Below are positions 55,508 to 64,000 of a stretch of DNA of 64,000 nt, piece by piece (within the stretch, counting starts at the first letter, position 1; every line of letters begins with the position of its first letter). The notes beneath the pieces are model-generated. The model saw only the letters and a list, made by a program, of their open reading frames with translations, made no database searches and was not told the DNA's origin. Source of the DNA: Cladopsammia gracilis (taxonomy: Eukaryota > Cnidaria > Anthozoa > Scleractinia > Dendrophylliidae); assembly GCA_022457155.1 (NCBI GenBank), contig JAJGOT010000419.1, forward strand, positions 413,001-477,000, written 5' to 3'. The translations under genes were made by a program, and so were the position numbers.

Positions 55508-56890
55508 CATGATCGAGCATTTGTGGGAGCTGGGTACGAACTTTGCTGTGATGTCATCGAAGGAGACCATTTGTCACGTTCTCATAAGCATATCACTGCG
55601 AAGCGACAAAGGAGAAGGCATTTTAACACGAATGGTACTCGAAATTTTGTGCGCTCGGATGCCTTTTTTGTGTTTGCCCACAATTCCTTTGCTCTTCGCA
55701 TCATGAAAATCAATCTTCTTCCGTGCAAAACTCGGACCCATTCTTCACATTGCTCGGTACTGGCCGAAAGAACCGCCAAAATTTGAAACTTTAAAAAAAT
55801 TTAAAAAATCAAGGAAAAATGCTATGGTAAAAAATTTTCACACAGGTAATCGGGACAATTAGGAGATTTCGTTTGGTGAAAGTTAGTTGCACTTTAATGA
55901 CAAGAGGATGGGCCTTCTACGGCATTCTTTACTAAAAGCTATAACCACTTGTCTTGTTCATCTGAAATGTGTTTTCTTTTAAATACGAGTGTTCGGATAT
56001 GACCTTTTTGCCCCATCGTGTCTCTCATATGACACGCCTTTTATCTCTTCTTGTAATCTGTATCTTCAGAATTCCGAGAAATCCAAACTCACGTAAATGT
56101 CGCTGAACTTTCAGTAATAATCTCCGCCGCTGAGTGGTTTGGTTCGTAAGGCGCACGCGATTTCCGGAATTAATATCCACTGAGCTGTAAAATTATACAA
56201 TCTGTCAAAATAAAATGTTTACTTAAAACAGGCGAGGGAAAAGAAGACGAAAAGTAATCGAGTGTAGGTTAGGCTCGATTTCCGCCGCTTTCTCGCGTCT
56301 GGTCTCTGAGCCTCCCCGAGGGAGGAGCGCGGGCTTGTTTCCCGAACAGCGGCTGGTAGTCGAGCATAATCTTAGTTGTCATAGTCGTCAAGCTGTAATC
56401 TTTATTCATTTCTCACTTTTGTCGTCGCTAGATTTCTCTACTTCTCGCTGCACCGGCCGCATACTGGTTGTACCACCGGGGTACATTTTATATTTCAAGG
56501 TCGAGCGTGAAAGAAATCGTACTGCGAGTTGATTTAAAATTCAATAGTTGACTGTTAACACTAAATTGATTTAAAACCAAAGTCCAGTCCAGAGCCCAAT
56601 CCAGAGTCCAGCCCAAGATTCCAGTCCAGTCGAGCTTTTCAAGTTGGGTCTTAATTCACGTGTTAGTGCTTTGTAATGTTACACGTGTTAGTGTTAATGA
56701 TACGTGTTTAATCACTCCCAAAGAGCTTGACTACACGTACTTAAGGTGGTTGCCGTGACGATTTCCGGGCGTGCGCAGGTAACTGACGAGAGCCGGCCGT
56801 TCTCCGACGGCAAGGTAAAAAAGTCACTCAGTCAACGGCCAAATGTACCAAGTAAATAAATACATCTAACCGGCGTTTAGAGTCTTGAGG
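55508..56890. other. Upstream region of the intact PaxD-like gene
   Basis: No gene is recognised. Short imperfect CCAGTCCAGAG repeats lie at 56578-56635. The last ~60 bases before the ATG (CCAAATGTACCAAGTAAATA... then ACATCTAA) match the sequence before pseudo-exon 1 (49248-49290), so this is conserved leader or proximal promoter. No clear TATA box. Confidence 0.5.
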
Positions 56891-59800
56891 ATGCAAAATC
56901 TGTCTTTTCCAGATGAAGGTAAGAACACTGATTTAGGTTTGCCTTTTTTGCAACATTTCTAAACAATTGAGTGAAAGGCATCCCAGCAGCGATACAGCTC
57001 AGTACATTACTTGCTATACTTAGTGAAATGAATTGTTTTCTTCATTACAACGGAAAAGAGCAACGTGAACACCTTAAAACATCGTGGAAAACATCAATAT
57101 ATCAACGACAACAATAGTTACAAAACATACACATACACACTGCGCATCCGTTCACACCGCAATCTGCCGTTCTCTGTCGATCACAAGGTGTACTGCAGTC
57201 TTTTAAAATGCATTGAACTACATGTAATTAACAAATACAAAGGTGATAAGCTTTAGGCAAACCTAAATCAGTGTTCGAACGTTCGATTTTGTTCGATTGA
57301 CAAAATTTTTAGTGTGAGTTCGATTATGTCCTGATTATGTTCGACAATCGAACGATTGGTGTTCGATTTTGTTTGATTGCCTAACGTTCGATTATCCTTA
57401 TTGTAAGGCTACAAGAGCCTGGAGTATCGGCAATTGTTTGGTTATTATGTTTTTTACTTTGTGCTAGTTCGGATTAAAGTTGTAAACTTTTACCTGGCGT
57501 TAGTGTCTTCTACAGTTGCTTCTTTTACATTGTATGTCTGATATAACACATCATTATGAAGATCTTGCATTCATAATTATGATTGGAACAGCCTTTATAT
57601 CTTTGTCAGTTTAGCTGACTTATCCCCAACTGTCAATTTGCAACAGCTCAGAACTTCAGGTAATAATTTGATTTGTTAAATTACTGTTTAAGCAAGTTTG
57701 AAGCAGAAGTTACCGACCTGTACGTGACCGCGTTCACGTTTTTGGTTTATTTCCTGCCGGTATGTCACTATATTAAAGCTTTTGTCTTTCTTTCCGCATC
57801 GTGGTGGCGTAAGGCCACGCTTTGTAAACATGCTACAAATACGATTTCACCAGTTTAAGGACCATTAAACGTCATTCTATGGGTTATGAACACGATATCG
57901 TCATTCTTTTTTCTTTCCTTCCGCTTAATAAAAGAGACGTCCGCAGACACAACTGAAAACACGATTGAGAATTTACAAGAAGCATCATTTTCTTAGTCAC
58001 TAAGACGACCAAAGGAAGTTCTTGCTCGCGGGGTAGATCACAGAAGATAAAAGTTATTATTTCTGTTTGCTCAAACAAAGTATTTACGAAAATATTTAAT
58101 CCTGTTAACGTGAAATAAGTACAGCGAAGTAGAAGTAATTTAAAACCACTTGTGCATTTCCGCAATCATTTGATTCTCTGTATGCAGAACAGTCATCATG
58201 TGCAAAATTGTGATTTCTTTTGTAGGATCAGGTCGTGTAAATCAACTAGGAGGTGCTTATTGCAATGGCAAACCACTGCCAAAAGAAATTCGGCATGAAA
58301 TCCTCATATTGGCGAGGCAAGGATTTCGTCCTTGTGACATAAGCCGTCGTTTACGAGTCACTCATGGCTGTATTAGTAAACTGTTGTCCAAATACCGAAA
58401 GACTGGCTCAATCCAACCTGGTGGAGAAGGTGTGGGCAGACCCCGGATAATAACTCCTCACATAGCAAAGAGAATCGAAGAGTACACTAGAGAGCAACCA
58501 GGGATCTATTCATGGGAAATACGAGATCGCCTTGTACAAGAAAACATTTGCAGCATAGAAAGCATTCCTTCTCCGAGTTCCATCAGCCGTTTGCTAAACA
58601 AAAAAGATAAACGAATGACAGCGTCGGCAGAAGGAATCCAGCAACCGAGTGGCAGTAATTCCTACTCGATCGCTAGTATCTTGAATCTTCCATCAAACAG
58701 CGAGTCGTCATCGTCAGTGTCTTCAATCGCTGCTTCAAACAGCAATGTAATTGATGATCACCAACATACAGGTTAGTACAGAAATTATGTCAGTTGGGGT
58801 AGGCTGCCTTACAGTCACCACCCTTTCAACTGATTGTGACTCATCTTGCCAACGAATCTATTTGTCATGTTGAAATTTACTTTACAGAATTTCCGGAAAT
58901 TTGTATTTCTGAATTTAATTGAACCCAGCTCGGCACAAACGTGCACACTGTTACCTCACTGCAAGACTTGTTATACGAAAGAGCTTTAAATTGAGATAGT
59001 GTATTTCGTGAGTAAGTTACTTTTAATAAGGCATTTTTAAAGACCAGATCAAGATTGTTACTGAAAGCATGTTGTTTGCTCCAACATGAATCTCTATCAG
59101 CTTATAATTTTATGATAAGACTAGTAGTATAGTCAGTATAGTATTTAACTATATAAAACTGCTAATTTATTATTTCAGAAAAACTGTTTTCGATCGACTA
59201 GAAGTTCAGCTGAGTTGATATCCTTCTAAGGTTACTTTTTTGGAAATACAGGTTTAAGGTGAATGAAACACGTTTCTGAGATAGCATACACATTTAACTT
59301 ATTGAATGAGTGAGAGGACCGGATGTGACAATGTTTGGTTTCAAGTCATGGCGTACGGTTCGACCTATCTAATTCAAATTATACTTGAAGATGATAAATT
59401 ATCCAATGAACCCTTGACCAAATTAACTACATTATTCATGTGATTAGACTTCTTCTTTTAACTGTCAGATTAACTTGGAGAACTTTGAACTGATTAGTCT
59501 ATTATTTGTTAAATTTTTAACTAATTTTTTTGAATATACTACTGAGTAGTCACCTGGGTTTTTTATTTTTTTATTCAATTACTCCAAGCAGTAATGTAAC
59601 TGTTTCTTGTTGTTTCTTGAGATTTCAGTCATATTTTAGCCCATCCATCTGTAGACTTGACTTGACTTCAATCTGAAGCAGTCAACGAAGAGTAATTTTC
59701 ACTGATATTTACCTTACAAGCTATCTTCCTTGGTAGACATCAATTCGTTCTTTACTACTATTGCTTGGGAGAAAAAACTCAAACAGTTCCACTGATAAGA

Positions 59801-62399
59801 GATAATCATTTGTGTTCTTTTTGAGTGGTGACATTTCAAATCTATAGAAGTGAAATCTATCAATGAAATGTGTTCACTTAAATACCAGGAGCCAATTTTC
59901 CATCTGTTTAGATGGGAAAGTTGATGCAAAATTCACCCAATATATCCAATAGCATGCCTTTAAATAAGACAGTTTCTTGCAACTGCTTTGATGATTCCAG
60001 TAGACGATTTACAAAGGTTCTAGGAAAAAGGCCTCTGCAAAGGATGTCCTTGTACTTTGTTCGCTCTAATCTATTTATCTAATTTTTCACTTTGGATTGT
60101 TACGAGGTAGTGTAAATCTTTGGCAAATTCACTAAGCTGAACTGAACTAAACTGAACTCAACCAAAATAACCCTTTAATCCCCAATATCCAAGTGCATTT
60201 TCTCGTTCCTTGTCCCCATACATTCATCACAGCATTAGTGGGGTGAAGTTGCTAAAAATATTAAGAGAATTTATCTTGGGTGATCATATCCATAATTCTC
60301 TGATAACCTCTGTGATTGATGCATTGATATTAGAAGGAGAACTTTGATCCTGATCACTAGTGGGGCTTAAAGGGTTTAAAACTAAACTAAACTGAACTGA
60401 ACTAAACTAAACCTAAACTAAACCTGACAGTGCTGTACAATATGGCGGTAACTCTTAAAGTTGTGAATGAAATCCTCGCAAAGTGGGACTATCCAAAATA
60501 ATGTTGTTTAGTGGGCTGTTTAAAAAAGTAAATTTTTAGTTTTTGTGACAATTCAAGTAAAAGTTACTGAGCATATTTTCTCATCGTCATATTTACTTTC
60601 CAATATTATCCAGTCAGATAGTCAGTCAGTCCGTAGTCAGTCAGTCAGTCAGTCAGTCAGTCAGTCAGTCATTTAGTCAATCAACAAATAAAGGGGTAGG
60701 TTTCTAGCTGCGTCGGTGGTGTAGTGAAACATGGAAACCTATTTTTACCAACTGAGTTGAAAAGGTAAATAGGTCACCCTGCTCAGTACCTTTTTCAATC
60801 TTTTAACTGTGGCCAATTTACCTTTAGTTATCAACTCAGTCACTTAGTCAGTATCAGTGATTCAGTCAGTCAGTCAGTCAGTCAGTCAGTCAGTCAGGAC
60901 AGTCAGTCAGTCAGACAGGATAAAGTTAGAATGGTCGATTGGTATCGACAGCCCATCATCAACGTGGTTTGCATTATGATCATGACCAACCTAGGTTTCT
61001 CCTAAGGCAAGATAGATCCCCTCAGAAGCAATGCCATGTCACTCTCTTTGAGATCGTGTAGCTTTCAATGGACTGACGACAGAAAGCTGTTTAAATTTGT
61101 ATATGTTTCCCAACATGGCATAAAGGGTGGCGGAAATTACCCATTCATTATGCACCAGTTATATCTGGTGTCCCGCTTACACTTACCAGCATTTTATTTT
61201 TATTTTTCAGTGTTATTAGTTTTCTCTGTTTTGTGACATTGATGACTTATTGAGGCTTCGATGTCTCCACATTCAAACGTTCTTATATGCTTTACCTTTT
61301 CTAGAGCATCTCCTGGTTGTTGAAGACTCGCATGGTTCTTCACCTGAAGTATTTTATCCGCTACAAACCCAGAGAAGAGAACGCATCAAATACACTAGAA
61401 ACCAACTGCGTGAACTTGAATCAGCATTTGCAATCAATCGATACCCCACCGCCCCAGAAAGAGTTCAGCTGGCATCAAAACTTGGAGTCACTGAGTCAAG
61501 AATTCAGGTGCATTTATAAGCAATTGTCTGTTAGAAGATGGTTCGGTCTATTTTGTCACAATAGTAATAGGACGTAAATAGTATTTGGGCGAAAAAGGTC
61601 AATCGTACAACTTTGAAGACCAATGCTGTTTTACATTTCGAAATTACAAAATTGAGTCACAGGGGACGGGTTCAAAATTCAGTTTACAGTGAATTCTCTT
61701 AGGGACCAGTAGCTGCCAGCCTTTAATAGAGAGGTGTGCGCCTTAAAGAGAGTTTAGTTATAGACGAACAAGTGAAATTCGGCCAGAAGCAGCGAATAAT
61801 TGATGCCCCTCTTACAGGGGCAGAAGTATCAGTAGTCTGTCGAGTGTGATAATCCGGATTAGTGTAGATCTTAAAAGAACTGTTGTTGTTGACAATGAGT
61901 GACGTTTCGAAAGCCTGAACGGAAGTCATTACTCAGAGTTATGACTTCCGTCCAGGTTGTCTAAACGTCGCTCAGTTCTTTTCAGAACTACACTAACCCG
62001 GACGTTCACACTCGACAGACTAATTAAACTGAATTGGACTCGTGCTGTGATGGTCAATTTTGGATAATGACAGACGTTCTGTTTGAATTGTGGAGATTAT
62101 GCTGTTCGTGAGTACACAACATTTTGGCCTTCTTTTCATGGGAACTGATTGCTCTGAAGGAATGTTTGCGTAGAGGCTTAATCGAAATCTCCTTACTCTT
62201 TGCGTATTTTGGTCTTCAGGTCTGGTTCTCAAACCGAAGAGTAAAGTGTAAAACAAGAAGGCACACGATCCATGAAACAAATCCCAGCACAAAGGAACAA
62301 AAAGAATGTACATGTCGACGGAACTCAGATCCCCGCATATCACCACGGATGGTTTGGCCTGGACCTTCTAGAATATTCTTTCCTTTGTGGTTCACGTGA
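56891..62399 (+). CDS. PaxD-like transcription factor (paired domain, octapeptide-like motif, homeodomain)
   Basis: Four exons join in frame: 56891-56918, 58226-58771, 61305-61507 and 62220-62399, all with GT/AG borders, giving 318 residues. The paired domain (about 10-137) opens SGRVNQLGG and keeps RPCDISRRLRV, EYTREQPGIYSWEIRDRL and SIPSPSSISRLL, closest in my reading to Pax3/7-type (cnidarian PaxD). An octapeptide-like YSIASIL lies at 156-162, a site for Groucho-type co-repressors in relatives. The homeodomain (214-273) has Q12, L16, F20, W48, N51 and the Pax-typical Ser50, and is split at 46/47 by intron 3, a frequent paired-class position. It is otherwise divergent (for example VKCK after WFSNRR). 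The C-terminal tail is short and basic. A nuclear developmental regulator is inferred from family. A decayed duplicate lies directly upstream. Confidence 0.93.
57280..57405. repeat. GTTCGATT-motif cluster in Pax intron 1
   Basis: At least seven GTTCGATT/AATCGAAC-type motifs in both orientations within ~125 bases. It could be a small degraded inverted-repeat element; not seen in the pseudogene copy. Confidence 0.5.
57628..57835. repeat. Block shared with the Pax pseudogene region, third copy
   Basis: Intron 1 sequence TGTCAATTTGCAACAGCTCA... to TTTCCGCATCGTGG, diverged relative of 48955-49165 and 49870-50070. It marks the collinearity of the two Pax units. Confidence 0.65.
60608..60672. repeat. 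(CAGT)n microsatellite in Pax intron 2, first
   Basis: CAGTCAGTCAGT run with minor breaks. A second lies ~200 bases on. Confidence 0.9.
60845..60918. repeat. (CAGT)n microsatellite in Pax intron 2, second
   Basis: Interrupted CAGT run, ending near AGACAGGATAAAG. Confidence 0.9.
61834..62021. mobile_element. 188-bp palindrome derived from Penelope-like element tails, in Pax intron 3
   Basis: Two head-to-head copies of the Penelope tail: AGTCTGTCGAGTGTGA... inward to GACGGAAGTCAT on both sides. The same tail follows the endonuclease fragment at 19552. The arms are ~90 bases and nearly identical. Confidence 0.75.
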
Positions 62400-63132
62400 A
62401 AAGCGTGTGCTGTTTTTGCCAACTTTTTGGCAATAATACTGATAAAGACAATAACGATTTAATTCGTTTTGATAATCATGAAGAGTAAGGGTAAAAACTT
62501 TCTAAAACATTAGCTCATATACATGACAACAAGAAGCTGTACACAACTTGAACTCGTGGCGTCTTTAACCCATTGTAGAATTGATTCCCGAGTGTTTTGA
62601 GTGCTTTCACGGAGAAACATAAGCTTAAAATTATGTCTAAAAAGTAAGACAACACTACATTACTACAAGTCATATAAAGCACAAAACTTGCCGAAACAAA
62701 AATCCCACAACAATGAGCGGCGAACACAATATCAACGGTCCTCAGTACCCATCCATGAACGCCTTGCATTGTCTTGAAAACTTGCACTGAACTGCACGAT
62801 TTAAGTCAACACAGGGAGATATTTTGCGCTATGTTCCTCATGGATAAAAGCCATATAGTCGTCGGCATAAACTAAAATATGCATAAATTTGCAGGCACCA
62901 ATACACAAAAACTAAAAAACATAGCTACGCCACGAGTAATTATATACGAGTGTTCGATAGAAACGATGTAAACATTTGTTGGACGAAAACATACTTAAAT
63001 CGTGAACTACCCGTCCTGTTCGCACACAATTGCTTTTTCTGAAATGAAAAAAGCGAAACATTGAAAACTAACAGTCACAAGGAAGAATGAAACTGTGTAG
63101 CTTCGAGGCTTAGCTTTTAACACTCCACAACT
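62400..63132. other. 3' flank of the Pax gene
   Basis: AT-rich, no gene. No perfect AATAAA is evident in the first few hundred bases after the stop, so the poly(A) site is not placed. Confidence 0.45.
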
Positions 63133-63134
63133 TT

Positions 63135-63186
<52 letters not shown>
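63133..63186. repeat. (AAC)n microsatellite
   Basis: Uninterrupted AAC trinucleotide run. Confidence 0.95.
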
Positions 63187-63187
<1 letters not shown>

Positions 63188-63265
63188 GAATATGAACAAT
63201 AACAAAAACAACATTAATGCAAAATCCTTACGCGTTGAAAACACTTGTTTGGTGATTTGTAACCC

Positions 63266-64000
63266 AGTGACCGATTAAAAATAATATAGATCCTTAATAT
63301 AGGTTTTAAAGGCGTGGACTGCTACAGTGAAAAATATAGAATAAATATTGTTTGTATTTTTGTAAAATTATATCTACATGTATCATTACTTTTTTGCGTA
63401 TATTGTTAATTCAGAGCTTACCTTTTTTTTTTATTAATAATCATGTCTTAATTGCATACATTTACAACTACATTTACAATAAAACACGAAAGAAAGTACA
63501 AAAAAAGAGTGATGCACACTCCAACAGCGAGTACCTGATCTAAATTTCGTCAAGTTGTTGTTTTTAAAGACTATGTTTCTTTCACAAAGAATCTTATCAT
63601 GAAGGAAGATACAGAATACTTCGAGGCTAGGTGGGCTGTCATTTAACCAAGACTGAAAAATGTGATATTTGCCAATAATGAGAAAGTGTTTTCAGGTGAT
63701 ATAAAGCCTAGATTCTGGTTTATAGCCGTACATGATGTCAGTAGCGTTGAAGATGATGTTTTCCGTTGAATTTCGCTTTTCATTCCACAAAGCGATGACT
63801 TTTTGCCAAAACTTTTTTTACACTAGGGCATTCATTAAGTACTGAGATGGGCTAAGGTTTCCTGCTGAAAATTACAGCGAACACAGCTGGGAGAGCTTTT
63901 CAGTTTCATTTTAAAAAGTAAGTTGTTAGACCAATTAAAAATAGTATATATTATCAATATAGGTTTTAAAGGCGTGGACTGCTACCGAGAAAAATATACT
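63266..64000. repeat. Direct repeat pair about 665 bases apart at the window's right edge
   Basis: 63266-63336 and 63930-64000 share ATAGGTTTTAAAGGCGTGG and ACTGCTAC plus flanking ATTAAAAATA. The second copy runs off the window. The pair could be ends or units of a larger repeat. Confidence 0.6.

Overview
The window looks like nuclear DNA of an anthozoan cnidarian, most likely a stony coral. It is AT-rich, has spliced genes, carries a PaxD-like gene, and is crowded with short inverted-repeat transposons. The organism call is inference; no host housekeeping gene fixes it.

Layout. (1) Positions 1-11408 are the right-hand part of a Polinton/Maverick (adintovirus-like) element: the C-terminal part of a protein-primed DNA polymerase B on the + strand, then a tightly packed minus-strand block with PLA2-like protein, two conserved unknowns, packaging ATPase, adenain-type protease, major capsid protein, basic core-like protein, two tandem minor-capsid paralogues, chromodomain integrase and two small ORFs, ending in a repeat-rich terminal region. 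Apart from the PLA2-like ORF, which has no ATG, every gene seen is unbroken. (2) 11409-15800 holds the first copy of a dispersed exon-bearing repeat, a 2.1-kb array of a 34-bp minisatellite and an inverted-repeat element. (3) 15.8-22.6 kb has TTAA-flanked elements, a Penelope-like endonuclease fragment and what may be the last exons of a decayed or unknown host gene. (4) 22.6-31.7 kb is non-coding: a 3-kb tandem duplication and a 284-bp satellite. (5) 31.7-46.6 kb is a mosaic of segmental copies of earlier parts of the window, with fold-back elements and a second 34-bp array. (6) 48.9-55.3 kb is a wrecked duplicate of a Pax gene. (7) 56.9-62.4 kb is the intact PaxD-like gene: four exons, 318 codons, paired domain, octapeptide-like motif and homeodomain.

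How parts relate. The Polinton encodes a virion-type set (capsid proteins, protease, ATPase) plus replication and integration enzymes, so it could in principle form particles. Because many segments occur two or three times, copies with and without an insertion can be compared. This gives an internally supported Polinton junction and TTAA target sites for a piggyBac-like family. The Pax gene and its decayed neighbour show a tandem duplication in which one copy kept its paired domain and homeodomain and the other lost them.
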